DNA of 42,951 nucleotides from Eggerthellaceae bacterium (GCA_017459925.1 JAFUCC010000028.1:1-42951), one strand, 5' to 3'. Positions 29,214 through 39,188 are shown, numbered from the stretch's first letter. The notes: generated by a model not told the origin, from the sequence alone. Translations and numbers: made by a program.

Positions 29214-31021
29214 CAGCCGAGGGCTTCGGAGGTTTCGAGCCAGGTGAGTTCGAGGTCTTCCAGCTGCGCCTTGTAGTCGTCGATTTCCTTTTGGATGTCG
29301 CCGAGCGCCACGAAATCGGTCGGGTCGGCCTCGTGGAGGCGCTGCTCGGCGTCCTCGATTCTCTTCTGCATCGTCGACATCTTGCGCTCGGTCGACTGCA
29401 GCGTCTTCTTCAGGGCGCGTAGTTCTTGGTTGGAAAGGGCGGGTGCGGAAGCGTTTCCTTGTTGTTCGGGCGCGATGAATCGCGCCCCTACGGGGGTTGA
29501 CGAACCAGTCGCCGATCCTCGTTCCTTCATCAGCTGCAGGTACTCGTCGATGCCGCCGGGAAGATGGCGCACATGGCCGTCTATCAGCGCGTACTGGTTG
29601 TCGGTGACGCGTTCCATCAGGTAGCGGTCGTGGGTGACGAGCAGCAACGTGCCGGGCCAGCCGTCGAGCAGGTCCTCGACTGCAGCCAGCATGTCTACGT
29701 CGAGGTCGTTGCCCGGCTCGTCCAGGATGAGCACGTTGGGCTCTTCCAACAAGATGAGCATGAGCGCGAGGCGGCGCTTCTGACCGCCTGACAGGTCACT
29801 GATCGGCTCGTTCATGTCGGCATTCGAGAACCCGAGCCGCTCGAGCAGCTGCTTGGGCGTCTGGTCGCGGCCGTCGAGCATGACCACGTGCCCGAACCTT
29901 CCAACCACCTGGCGGATACGATCGTCGCCCATGGCGTTCAGCTCGTCGAGGTGCTGCGACAGCACGGCGAACTTCACCGTCTTGCCGATCTTCACGTAAC
30001 CGCCTGTCGGGCGCAGCTTCCCTTGAATGACCCGCAGCAGCGTGGTCTTGCCGGCGCCGTTCTCGCCCACTATGCCGATGCGGTCGCCGGGGCCGATGAG
30101 CCACTCCACATCGCTCAGCACCTGGTTGTCGCCATACGCCACGCTGACGTTCTTCAAGTCGACGACCTGCTTGCCCAGCCGCGTTATGGCCATGCGCTTC
30201 AGTTCCAGCTCGTTGCGCAGCGGCGGAACGTCGGCAATGAGCTCTTGCGCGGCCTTGATGCGGAACTTCTGCTTGGTCGAGCGCGCCTGCGCGCCGCGGG
30301 AAAGCCACGCGAGCTCGCGACGCAGCTTGTTTTGGCGGCGTTCCTCGGTCACGCGCGCCACGCGGTCGCGCTCAACGCGCTGCATGATGTAAGCGGAGAA
30401 GCCGCCTTCGAACGGCTCGATGCGGCGGTCGTGAACCTCCCACATGGTGGCGCACACCTCGTCGAGGAACCAGCGGTCGTGCGTGACGACCAACAGCGCG
30501 CCCTGCCCGTCGCGCCAGCGCGTCTTCAGATGCTGGGCGAGCCAGTTGATGGCGCGCACATCGAGGTGGTTCGTCGGCTCGTCGAGCATGAGCACGTCCC
30601 ACTCGCCCACGAGCAGCCGCGCCAGGTCGACGCGTCGGCGCTGCCCGCCCGACAATGTTCCGACAGTCGCTTCCCACGGAATGTCGCCCGCGATGCCGGC
30701 GATGATCTCGCGCGTGCGGGCGTTGGCCGCCCATTCGTATTCGGGAACGTCGCCCACGATGGCGCGCCCCACCGTGTCGTCATCGCGCAGCTTGTCGCTT
30801 TGCCCCAACACGCCCACGGTCACGCCGTTCGTGCGGATTGCGCGACCGCGATCGGGCTGCAATTCCCCCGCCAGCAACGCCAGCAGCGTCGACTTCCCGT
30901 CGCCGTTGCGCCCGACGATGCCGATGCGATCGCCCGCGTCAACGCCGAGCGACACCTCGTCGAACACCGTCTTGCTGGGGAAATCTACCCCCGCCTTTTC
31001 ACACCCAAGCAAAAATCCCAT
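29213..31021 (-). CDS. ABC-F family ATPase (Uup-like)
   Basis: This 602-residue protein has two ABC domains without membrane segments: Walker A GRNGDGKST (37-45) and GENGAGKTT (near 330), signature LSGGQRRR and LSGGQKRR, and Walker B LMLDEPTNHLD and LILDEPGNDLD. The linker between the domains (EERRQNKLRRELAWLSRGAQARSTKQKFR) is the ABC-F interdomain arm, and the C-terminal 70 residues form a coiled coil as in Uup. ABC-F proteins act on ribosomes or, for Uup, on DNA structures and precise excision. The ATG at 31021 has no Shine-Dalgarno; TACAAT ends 9 nt upstream. Antibiotic resistance cannot be claimed from the sequence. Confidence 0.93.
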   Translation of the reverse strand: MGFLLGCEKAGVDFPSKTVFDEVSLGVDAGDRIGIVGRNGDGKSTLLALLAGELQPDRGRAIRTNGVTVGVLGQSDKLRDDDTVGRAIVGDVPEYEWAANARTREIIAGIAGDIPWEATVGTLSGGQRRRVDLARLLVGEWDVLMLDEPTNHLDVRAINWLAQHLKTRWRDGQGALLVVTHDRWFLDEVCATMWEVHDRRIEPFEGGFSAYIMQRVERDRVARVTEERRQNKLRRELAWLSRGAQARSTKQKFRIKAAQELIADVPPLRNELELKRMAITRLGKQVVDLKNVSVAYGDNQVLSDVEWLIGPGDRIGIVGENGAGKTTLLRVIQGKLRPTGGYVKIGKTVKFAVLSQHLDELNAMGDDRIRQVVGRFGHVVMLDGRDQTPKQLLERLGFSNADMNEPISDLSGGQKRRLALMLILLEEPNVLILDEPGNDLDVDMLAAVEDLLDGWPGTLLLVTHDRYLMERVTDNQYALIDGHVRHLPGGIDEYLQLMKERGSATGSSTPVGARFIAPEQQGNASAPALSNQELRALKKTLQSTERKMSTMQKRIEDAEQRLHEADPTDFVALGDIQKEIDDYKAQLEDLELTWLETSEALG

Positions 31022-31064
31022 AGTGAACGTATTGTAATGCGTGCCGACAGAAGGGGATGTGTCA

Positions 31065-31163
31065 GATGAGTATCAGGACGTTCCTGCTACTCATTTTCGG
31101 AGAGCGCCCCAGCCCTCGGCATCCCTACTGAAAATGAGTAGCAGGAACGTCCTGATACTCATC
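31065..31163. repeat. REP/BIME-like element, TGAGTA family, copy 1
   Basis: Exact 34-bp arms 31065-31098 and 31130-31163. Each carries a 27-bp near-palindrome beginning TGAGTATCAGGA and ending TCCTGCTACTCA (11 of 13 pairs), followed by TTTTC. The 31-bp loop is unrelated to those of the other copies. It lies between two divergent genes, so a terminator function is unlikely here. Confidence 0.87.
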
Positions 31164-31191
31164 ACAGGGGGGTGACAATGTGGAACCCCCT

Positions 31192-31220
31192 TTGCATCGA
31201 ACTGCTGGGAACCTTATAAA
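31192..31220 (+). promoter_or_regulatory. Sigma-70-type promoter of the surface protein
   Basis: TTGCAT (31192-31197), 17 bp, TATAAA (31215-31220). It predicts a leader of about 90 nt before the ATG at 31317, with some potential for hairpins (CGTTTCGG with CCGGAAACG, one bulge). Confidence 0.65.
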
Positions 31221-31316
31221 GTTAGTTACGATAGTTCGGAAGAGCCGCAAAAGGGCTGGTAGATTCGTTTCGGATTGCGACGCCGGAAACGGTAGCAGCG
31301 GGTAGAGGGAAAGTCC

Positions 31317-34300
31317 ATGAAGATGAGCGGAACGAAGTTCGCGAGCGTCGTGCTCAGTATGGTGCTGGCGCTGAATCTGGTGCCGGCCTCTGTGGCTGCG
31401 GCGAATACGGGTTCCGACGCCCAGAGCGATACGACGGGAGCCGATTTCGTGCCGGCCATTATCGTGGCATTGCAAACCAGTGACAAGCCATCGCTCGTCA
31501 CCCAAGACGCCGAGGACAAGCCGTCGCAAGCCATCCAGGCGACCAGCATGTCCGTCTTCAAGACCGATACAGACAAAAAGGTCAGCGCCAAGGTGGTCGA
31601 GGGCGACGGCGCGCTCAGCTACACCGTCAAGAGCGGCAGCGAGAGCTACATCGCCGTGAACAAATCAACCGGCGACCTCACGATCAAGGGCGTCCCGTCG
31701 AACAACGAGGCCTACATCACGGTAACGGCAGCGGAAACCGAAAGCTACGCGCAAACGTCCGTGGATGTGCCCATTAAGATCTACGAGACCTACGAGCACA
31801 CAATCAACTTATGGACGGTGCAGTACGCGGTTTACAACTCTATTTACAATTTAAGTTCGCTGGACATAAAACTGTTCGACAAAAGCGGAACTGAAGTGGG
31901 AAAGGCCACGGTGGATAATCCACGATACGGCAGTACAGTTACGATACCCGCAACTAATTACGCAGATAGAGTTGAGATGACCGCGCACATTCAGCTTCCG
32001 AAACGCGAGCCCTTCACGCTCACAGGATCGGGCGGAATAGGCGGGAGCATCGACGTATGGAATAAAACGAGCTATTCGGGAAGAGTCTTCACCTGCAACT
32101 ACGGGATGAATGCGCCGGAGCCAGAATACACGGCTCCCGTCGCTAAGCCCAACCTGACCGCTAACGGCGCTGATCAGATCCTGATTTATCCGGGAAGCGT
32201 GTCAGTTGGCGGACAGATGCAGTATTGCCTTGGAACTGAGACCGAACCGAATAATAATTGGTCGTCGGGGCTTGGCTATATAAGGAAAAAGGATCCGGGC
32301 ACGTACTACGTGTGGTGGAGGACCCACAACACCGATTACTACACTGCTCGCTACATCGGCCAAGGGCGTTCCGAGATGGAGCCGCAGCGCATTGTGGCAA
32401 CAATTGGCGAGGGCACCATCAGCCCGACCGTCAATATCGAGGGGTGGACCTACGGCGAGACGCCCAAGACGCCCACCGTCACCGGCAACGCCGGCAACGG
32501 CACGGTGACCTACGACTACAAGGTCAAGGGCGCAAGCGACGACATGTATTCTGAAATCGTGCCGTCGGATGCAGGTGACTATACCGTACGGGCAACCATT
32601 GCCGACACCACGTCGTACAGTGGAGGGACCGCAACCGCGGACTTCACCATTTCCAAGGGCACGCTGCAGCCTCAGGACGTTCGCGTTGCGGGGGTCATGT
32701 CTTCCAGCGAGGCAGATCAAGCTTGGAAGACCAGCATTACACAATCCTTGGCAAGCATGGTGCCCAACAATGCAGGCAGCCCGACCTACATGCCTGGCAA
32801 ATACACCTATAAGGTCAACGGCACCGAGCAGAACTGGCCTTCCGGTTTCACGTTTAGTTCTACAGTGAACTCTTCGAACGGCGATGTTAACGCCGACCTC
32901 CAAATCACCAAGGCAGCAGCCGAGAAAATCGAGAACGTCGACCAAGTGGGGGAAATCATCCTACCCGTGACCGTGACGTCCCAGAACTACAATGATGCAA
33001 CCATCAACGTCGTCGTGATGCCCACGGCAAGGACCGTACAGGATGTGACCATAACGGGCGTTCCCAATTCCGTGACCTATGGCGATGGCGCTTTCAAACT
33101 GGCGGCCACCTTGAAAAACAGTGACGAAGAAGTGGAGACCCGTAATGGCGACTGGTACTGGTACAGCAGCGACCCCAAGGTACTCGAAGTTGACGCGGTA
33201 AATGGCTCAAACCAGATGCAGGTACACGTCAGAGGTGCCGGCTCCGCCCAAATCATGGCGTGGTACGAGCCGAGCGGCGGCACCACGATCGGCGCGGCGG
33301 TAACGGATTCCATCAAGGTCAACAAGAAGAGCATCAGCCCCAGCGTCTCCATCAAGGACTGGAAATACGGCGAAGCGCCCAAGGCGCCCAGCGTGAGCGG
33401 CAACGACGGCAACGGCGCGGTGGCCTATTCCTATAGCGGCACGACCCGCGGCGAAATGGCCTTCGGGCCCTCCGCCGACGCCCCAACGCATGCAGGTACA
33501 TACACCGTTACGGCTACGGTCGCCGAGACGGATAACTATTTTGGCGGCACCTCCACGCCCGCAACATTCACCATAGCCCCGAAGTCTGTCCCTGTCACCG
33601 TGATCGCTCAGGACAAGACCTACGATGGCACGGACAATGCGGACGTGACTGCTGCTATGAAAGCCAGCTACCTGGTCGATGGCGACTTGCTTGAAGGCGC
33701 CGTGGTATATGAAGATGGCATGGTGGCGTTCCCAGGCCTTAAAGGCACGTTCAACGATGCGAACGCCGGCCAGAACAAACCGATCACACTCGACATCGGC
33801 GAAGTTACTTACCCCGTCGCAAATGTGGCGGACTATGAAGCGACGATATCCAAAACGCCTGCGGCCTCGATTCTGCCGCGTCCCGTCTACGTTAAGGCAA
33901 ACGACCAGGAGAGCAAACACGGCGACGCTATCGTCCCGCCCACCTACGGCCTCGTCGGCTCCGCCACACTCGTCGGCGATGACGCCATCACATCTCTCGG
34001 CGTAACCGCCTCCACCACGGCCAGCAGCAGCTCGGATGTGGGCACCTATCCCATCACGCTGTCAGGGGGCACGGCAAATTCCAACTACAAGGTGTACTTC
34101 GTCGAGGGTGGCACGTACACCATCACCCAGGCGGAAGGGCTGACCAAGAGCATTCGCGTTGTAGGGGTCTTGTCTTCCAACGACGCAACAGGTGCTTGGG
34201 TGGCCGACATCACGCAGCCTTTGGCGGGCATGATGCCCAGCGATGCAGGTACGCTGACCTACGCGGCTGGCACAAACACAATGCCCACGGGCGTCGAGTC

Positions 34301-35978
34301 TTATAGCGTTGACTCTTCGAGCGGTGAGGTTACAGCCAGACTTCAAATCAAACCAACAAGCGACGGCAAAATCCCCTCGGAATTGAAGGAAATAACCCTG
34401 CCCGTAACCGTTACCTCCCAGAACTACAAGAGCTCGACCATCAATGTTGTGGTGGTGCCCACACTCAGAACCGAAAAGCAGGTGATCATAGAGGCCGCCC
34501 CCGCCAGCAAGACATACGGCGATGGCGCTTTCACCCTGACGGCCATCGTGAAAGACGGTGACGACGTCGTGCAGACAAAGGAAGGCGACTGGTACTGGTA
34601 CAGCAGCGACCCCAACGTGCTCTTTGTTCCTGAGGTAGCAGAAGGATACAGCGCTTCAAGCACGATGTCCGTCACAGTCGTAAATCCCGGCTCTGCCATG
34701 ATTATGGCATGGTACGAGCCGGTCGGTGGCAACACGATCGGCGCGGCGCTGACTGATTCCATCACGGTCAAAAAGAAAAGCATCAGCCCCAGCGTCTCCA
34801 TCGAAGGGTGGGAATACGGCGAAGCGCTTAATGCGCCTGTGCTTACTGAGGGATCGAACCCCGGTGAGTGCGCGGTGACCTACGAGTACAAGGCGAAGGG
34901 CGCCGATGACGACACATACAGCACGGACGTTCCCACCGACGCCGGCGAGTACACCGTGCGCGCAACCGTGCTCGAGTCGACCTACTACGAAGGCGGCACC
35001 TGCACGGCGGATTTCACCATAGCCAAGAAACCTGTCAACGCCACCGTGACCGCCGAGGATAAGACCTACGACGGCACGGCCGATGCGAACGTGTCCGCCA
35101 CCGTGGGCGAGGGCGTGCTCGAAGGCGACTCCGTGACGGTTTCGGGCCTGATCGGCACATTCGCCGACGCGAAAGCCGGCGTCGACAAGACGGTTACCGT
35201 CGACAGAACCAGCATGACCACCGCCGGTGAAGGCGCGGCAAACTACGAGGTGGCAATACCCGCAACGACCACGGCCACAATCGAAAAGCGCCCCATCGTC
35301 GTCAAGGCAGACGACAAGTCGAGCTGCTACGGCGACGCTATCGCCGAGCTCACCTACAGCCTCGACGGCTCCGGCGCGCTCGCCGAAGGCGATACCCTGG
35401 CCTCTCTCGGCATAATTGCCTCCACCACGGCAACCAGCAGCTCGGACCTGGGCGAGTACCCCATCACGCTATCGGGGGGCACGGCCAACCCCAACTACGA
35501 GGTGACTTTCGGCGAGAATGGCACGTACGCCATCGTAAGGGCCTCCTACTATGTAACCGAAGGGAGCGGTTCTTCCTATACTGTGGGAGATAACGAAGGT
35601 CTAACCTTCACCTTCAAGCGCTCGGTCAACGACGGTGGCACGTTCAAGCACTTCACAGGCATCCGCGTGGACGGCGCCGATGTGGCAGCATCCAACTTCG
35701 ACGCGGTTCCGGGAAGCGTCGTCGTTACACTGCACCCCGCGTTCCTGAAAACCCTCGCGCCCGGTGAGCACACGATAGCCGCGCTGTTCGACGATGGAGA
35801 CCCCGCACAGGCATCGTTCACCGTGAAGGCTGCACCCGCATCTGCCACCAAGGCATCCGGCTCACGCTCGGCGATCGCCAAGACGGGTGACGCGTTGCCC
35901 GTTTCAACCCTGGCTGCGCTGGCTCTCGCTGCCTTCGCCGCCGTCTCGGCCCTGTACGCACGCCGCCAGAAACGCTAA
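31317..35978 (+). CDS. Secreted, wall-anchored YDG/MBG-repeat surface protein
   Basis: This 1553-residue protein has a signal peptide (KFASVVLSMVLALNLVPASVAAA), a roughly 330-residue N-terminal region, then an internally duplicated array. Three copies of an Ig-like unit (SxSPSVxIxxWxYGExPKxP..., starting near 366, 671 and 1154), two copies of a 220-residue unit with NGDWYWYSSDP (from about 452 and 946), and two YDG-MBG pairs (KTYDGT... then VKAxDxxSxxGD, from about 758 and 1238) make a two-fold module repeat. The C-terminus has AIAKTGDALP, a hydrophobic helix and RRQKR, a sortase-type signal with a variant LPxTG. A role in adhesion or cell-surface structure is inferred. GAGGG lies upstream of the ATG at 31317; another ATG follows at 31323. 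Confidence 0.9.
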   Translation: MKMSGTKFASVVLSMVLALNLVPASVAAANTGSDAQSDTTGADFVPAIIVALQTSDKPSLVTQDAEDKPSQAIQATSMSVFKTDTDKKVSAKVVEGDGALSYTVKSGSESYIAVNKSTGDLTIKGVPSNNEAYITVTAAETESYAQTSVDVPIKIYETYEHTINLWTVQYAVYNSIYNLSSLDIKLFDKSGTEVGKATVDNPRYGSTVTIPATNYADRVEMTAHIQLPKREPFTLTGSGGIGGSIDVWNKTSYSGRVFTCNYGMNAPEPEYTAPVAKPNLTANGADQILIYPGSVSVGGQMQYCLGTETEPNNNWSSGLGYIRKKDPGTYYVWWRTHNTDYYTARYIGQGRSEMEPQRIVATIGEGTISPTVNIEGWTYGETPKTPTVTGNAGNGTVTYDYKVKGASDDMYSEIVPSDAGDYTVRATIADTTSYSGGTATADFTISKGTLQPQDVRVAGVMSSSEADQAWKTSITQSLASMVPNNAGSPTYMPGKYTYKVNGTEQNWPSGFTFSSTVNSSNGDVNADLQITKAAAEKIENVDQVGEIILPVTVTSQNYNDATINVVVMPTARTVQDVTITGVPNSVTYGDGAFKLAATLKNSDEEVETRNGDWYWYSSDPKVLEVDAVNGSNQMQVHVRGAGSAQIMAWYEPSGGTTIGAAVTDSIKVNKKSISPSVSIKDWKYGEAPKAPSVSGNDGNGAVAYSYSGTTRGEMAFGPSADAPTHAGTYTVTATVAETDNYFGGTSTPATFTIAPKSVPVTVIAQDKTYDGTDNADVTAAMKASYLVDGDLLEGAVVYEDGMVAFPGLKGTFNDANAGQNKPITLDIGEVTYPVANVADYEATISKTPAASILPRPVYVKANDQESKHGDAIVPPTYGLVGSATLVGDDAITSLGVTASTTASSSSDVGTYPITLSGGTANSNYKVYFVEGGTYTITQAEGLTKSIRVVGVLSSNDATGAWVADITQPLAGMMPSDAGTLTYAAGTNTMPTGVESYSVDSSSGEVTARLQIKPTSDGKIPSELKEITLPVTVTSQNYKSSTINVVVVPTLRTEKQVIIEAAPASKTYGDGAFTLTAIVKDGDDVVQTKEGDWYWYSSDPNVLFVPEVAEGYSASSTMSVTVVNPGSAMIMAWYEPVGGNTIGAALTDSITVKKKSISPSVSIEGWEYGEALNAPVLTEGSNPGECAVTYEYKAKGADDDTYSTDVPTDAGEYTVRATVLESTYYEGGTCTADFTIAKKPVNATVTAEDKTYDGTADANVSATVGEGVLEGDSVTVSGLIGTFADAKAGVDKTVTVDRTSMTTAGEGAANYEVAIPATTTATIEKRPIVVKADDKSSCYGDAIAELTYSLDGSGALAEGDTLASLGIIASTTATSSSDLGEYPITLSGGTANPNYEVTFGENGTYAIVRASYYVTEGSGSSYTVGDNEGLTFTFKRSVNDGGTFKHFTGIRVDGADVAASNFDAVPGSVVVTLHPAFLKTLAPGEHTIAALFDDGDPAQASFTVKAAPASATKASGSRSAIAKTGDALPVSTLAALALAAFAAVSALYARRQKR

Positions 35979-35998
35979 GCAGAATTGTTGACGTGACC

Positions 35999-36097
35999 GA
36001 TGAGTATCAGGACGTTCCTGCTACTCATTTTCTGTGACGGGCTGCGAACTCGGGTGATTGCCAGAAAATGAGTAGCAGGAACGTCCTGATACTCATC
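35999..36097. repeat. REP/BIME-like element, TGAGTA family, copy 2
   Basis: Exact 36-bp arms 35999-36034 and 36062-36097 with a 27-bp loop. The arm core is identical to that of the copy at 31065-31163, although the loops differ. It lies between codirectional genes. Confidence 0.87.
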
Positions 36098-36152
36098 CAA
36101 CCGCCCCTCCCGCCAGAGACGCGAAGCGGACAATATCCGTTAACATATTCAC

Positions 36153-37652
36153 ATGAGCGGAAAGGGTGTGAACAAGCGGCCCCGCACAAGCACGCCAATC
36201 ATCGTGGCGGCATTAGTGTCGTGCGCGTTCCTGGCGCTCGTTGCACTCGCCGAAGCTTTCGGGGGAGGCATCGGCAACGCGGGCGGCGCCCAAGCGGTCT
36301 CCGACCAGTCGCTCGCTTACCTTACGACGGGCTTCGCGGTGGCAGGCATTCCGGCGATTACCGCATGGGGCATTTCCATTAGCCATCGCTGTGTCAACAC
36401 CACAATTCGCCGCATCCTCATGGTCATCATCGCGGCCATGGGAATCTGGCTTTGCCTCGCGTGCGTGGCTGCGGCGCTGTTCAATCTCGTTGAACCTTCG
36501 ATAGTAGCCATTGCGGTCGTGTCGAACCTGCTCATCGCCCTGCTCATAGAGCTGTACATCGACGCGCGCATCTTCCCTTCGATTCACCGTTACCGCATGC
36601 TGTTCCGCCGCCTGCCGTTCGACCTCAAGATCATGAACGACGGCGGCCGCGTCATCTACAAGACCGACATTGCGCGCCCGCTCGACAACACCACGCTGTG
36701 GCGGCTCGCCGAGAACGCGCCGCGCCGCATATCGGAAGCCACCGCCCTGTACAGCGAATCGCTTCCGGATTCCGTGTTCAAGGTGTACCGGCTAAGCGCC
36801 GGAACGGCACTGCTGACCGAAAGCGTCACCGAGAGCAACCGCTTGCAGCAGCGCCTTGAAGAGCGGCAAGAACAGCTGACGCAGCAAAACGAGATCCTGC
36901 TTCGCAACCACGCCATGCAAAGCCTGCTGTACCGGCAGCATCGCGAACGCGAGCTCGGCGAGCGGGTGGAACACGACCTGGCTTCCACCGCCGCGCAAAT
37001 CCGGAACATCCTCGATCACCGCATCGTGGGGTCGGGCGCCTACATTCGCGACGAGCGGCTGCAGCAGCTTAACCTCGTGAAGGTGCTGGTCGCTTACAGC
37101 AAGCGCAAGGGCATGTTGGCGCTCGCCGCCGCCGAAAGCGAAACGTTCACGAGCGACCAGATCAGCCTGATTGCGCGCGAGGCCATGGCCGACCTCCATT
37201 CCATCGGCATCGAATGCGCCATCTTGGTCGAGTCGCCGGAGCCAATCGCCATCTCCGCGTTCAACACCATATACGACTGCTTCTACGACTGCATCCTCAG
37301 CGCGCTGCCGCGCACCAACCCCGTCATCATGACCTACATCACCACGCGCGGCGAAAACACGGTCGAGATGCGCGCGGTCATCGAATGCGCCATCGGGCTG
37401 AGCGAGGACGACGAAGCGCCGGCCATTCCCGAAATCGCCACGTCGACCGACTCGTGGACCGCTGTGCAGATGGGCATCGCCCACGACCTCGATGGCCGGC
37501 TTGCCACGCGCGGCGCCGATTACTCGGTTGGGCTCGATGAGGGCCTGGTGAACGTGACCGTCAGAGCAGTCGCCCCCATAGCGCCGCAAGATGACGGCCC
37601 CTTCGCGGAACCCGAACCTGATGGCGAAGGCGGTGAGCGCTGGTGCAGGTGA
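36153..37652 (+). CDS. Membrane sensor kinase-like protein with degenerate ATPase domain
   Basis: This 499-residue protein has four membrane helices (about 16-37, 57-75, 86-112, 115-136), a PAS-like segment (FDLKIMNDGGRVIYKTD), a coiled coil (ESNRLQQRLEERQEQLTQQNEILLRN) and a DHp-like helix with an HD pair (GERVEHDLASTAAQI, H274). The following region should be a HATPase domain, but no N-box Asn or glycine-rich lid is recognisable, so it may be a pseudokinase. It overlaps or abuts the next kinase gene. No Shine-Dalgarno is visible, and TAACAT ends 6 nt before the ATG. I infer that it works with the downstream kinase as a pair. No response regulator is adjacent. Confidence 0.7.
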   Translation: MSGKGVNKRPRTSTPIIVAALVSCAFLALVALAEAFGGGIGNAGGAQAVSDQSLAYLTTGFAVAGIPAITAWGISISHRCVNTTIRRILMVIIAAMGIWLCLACVAAALFNLVEPSIVAIAVVSNLLIALLIELYIDARIFPSIHRYRMLFRRLPFDLKIMNDGGRVIYKTDIARPLDNTTLWRLAENAPRRISEATALYSESLPDSVFKVYRLSAGTALLTESVTESNRLQQRLEERQEQLTQQNEILLRNHAMQSLLYRQHRERELGERVEHDLASTAAQIRNILDHRIVGSGAYIRDERLQQLNLVKVLVAYSKRKGMLALAAAESETFTSDQISLIAREAMADLHSIGIECAILVESPEPIAISAFNTIYDCFYDCILSALPRTNPVIMTYITTRGENTVEMRAVIECAIGLSEDDEAPAIPEIATSTDSWTAVQMGIAHDLDGRLATRGADYSVGLDEGLVNVTVRAVAPIAPQDDGPFAEPEPDGEGGERWCR

Positions 37653-37657
37653 TCGGC

Positions 37658-39184
37658 ATGAACAGCCTTGCGCTTTGCATCGTGTTCGTCGCTTTGGCCG
37701 TAAGCTCGGTCGGGCAGATCATACACGGCTACTTGCGCGTTATCCATTGCGGGCCGCGCACACGCGTTTCAACGGCCCTGTACGAAAGCGCCCTGCTCGT
37801 GCACATTGTGCTCATGGCCGCGTTCGCCCTCGGCTCCGCAAGCAACTGGCCCGATGGCAGCGTGCACTTCGTGTACCTTGCCATACCGCTGCAACCCGCC
37901 TTGTGGGTGAATGTAGCCACTGCGGTCATCGCCGGTTACGCTGCACTCGCATCCACCGAAGAGGAAGAGATGTACCCCGGCGAGGACCCCGGGTGGATGC
38001 CCTCCGCCGACGCAATCGTCATGCTGCTGTGCACGCCTGCGCTGATGAACGCCATCGGGGACGCATGGGCCTACGTGCTGTGTTTCGACGCCGCGTACTT
38101 CCTGTTCAGGGTGATGTACCTGATGGTCTTGAACAGGCGCATCCGCCGCAAAGTCGTGTCGCCGCTTTCCATTGCGGAAGCGATGAAGCGCATGCCGGAA
38201 GGGCTTTTGTACGCCGATGCCCACGGGCGCACGCTCGTCGCCAACGACGCCATGCGCCACTGCCTGTCCGTGCTGGGCTTGTCAACCGACTTCGGCGAGG
38301 TCAACAGCCTGTGGGAGCATCTGAACGAACGGGCCGAAAGCGGTTGGGCGGCCCATGTCGCCGAAAGCGTGGAGCGCGAGCAGGGCGACTGGGTGGTTCT
38401 GCGCATCGGCCCCGACGAGGTGCGTTTGTTCTCGTTCGAAGGCGAAGGGTTTGGAACCGGACGCCGTTACCCGTCGGCACGCCCCCTCGAGAACGACTCG
38501 CTCATCCTGAACGAAAGCCGCCACCTGCTGGGCGCCGAAGCCCGCATGCGCGTGATCGCTTACGACGTGACGCGCGAAGCGGACATCTTGCAGGAAATCG
38601 ACCGCACCAACGCCGAGCTGGCCGACTCGCAACGCGAACTGAAAGAATCGATGCTGACCGTGCAGGAAGCCGCCGAGAACGAGGCGATGCTGCGCATGCG
38701 CGGCCGCGTTCACGACGTCATCGGGCAGCGCCTTTCCATGTTGCACCGCGCATTGGAAGACGAGGACGTATCGGACGAGAAGCTCGAGCAGTTGAAGCCG
38801 TTGCTAACCGGCATTCTGGATGACCTGGCCGCCAGCACGCACATCGAGCCCGTCGACGAATTGGATGCCACCGTAAACGCCTTCGCGTTGACCGGCGTAA
38901 AGGTTCACGTTGAAGGGAAATTGCCCGACGACGAGGCGGTGGCGAAGCTGTTCGTCGATTGCATCCGCGAGGGCGCGACCAACGCCGTCAAGCATGCGCA
39001 CTCCACGTTGGTTACCGCCACCTGCACGCCGAACGGCCTCGTAATCGAAAACGACGGCAACGTGCCTGCGAGGCCTGTGGAAGAGGGAACGGGGCTTTCC
39101 AACATGCGCCGTGCCGTCGAAGCGGCCGGCGGCACGCTCGCGATCGAGGAGAATCCCTTCAAGCTGCGCGTTGCGCTGGAATGA
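37658..39184 (+). CDS. Membrane sensor histidine kinase
   Basis: This protein has 508 residues from the ATG at 37658; a GTG at 37643 overlapping the previous gene by 10 bp is an alternative start. The N-terminal half has five or six membrane helices, then a PAS-like region (MPEGLLYADAHGRTLVANDAM), a coiled coil (EIDRTNAELADSQRELKESMLTVQEAAENEAM) and a HisKA_3-like box, MRGRVHDVIGQRLSMLHRAL (H352). The C-terminal HATPase has an intact N-box (CIREGATNAVKHAHS) and a G-box (EEGTGLSNMRRAVEAAGG). This is the NarX/LuxR-coupled kinase type, which normally signals to a LuxR/NarL regulator; none is present within the window. A REP-like repeat follows its stop. Confidence 0.85.
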   Translation: MNSLALCIVFVALAVSSVGQIIHGYLRVIHCGPRTRVSTALYESALLVHIVLMAAFALGSASNWPDGSVHFVYLAIPLQPALWVNVATAVIAGYAALASTEEEEMYPGEDPGWMPSADAIVMLLCTPALMNAIGDAWAYVLCFDAAYFLFRVMYLMVLNRRIRRKVVSPLSIAEAMKRMPEGLLYADAHGRTLVANDAMRHCLSVLGLSTDFGEVNSLWEHLNERAESGWAAHVAESVEREQGDWVVLRIGPDEVRLFSFEGEGFGTGRRYPSARPLENDSLILNESRHLLGAEARMRVIAYDVTREADILQEIDRTNAELADSQRELKESMLTVQEAAENEAMLRMRGRVHDVIGQRLSMLHRALEDEDVSDEKLEQLKPLLTGILDDLAASTHIEPVDELDATVNAFALTGVKVHVEGKLPDDEAVAKLFVDCIREGATNAVKHAHSTLVTATCTPNGLVIENDGNVPARPVEEGTGLSNMRRAVEAAGGTLAIEENPFKLRVALE

Positions 39185-39188
39185 GTCG

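Noticed and set aside
31227..31316. c-di-GMP-I riboswitch in the leader of the surface protein
   Set aside because: Key conserved stretches of the aptamer and its tetraloop-receptor pairing are not present in order.
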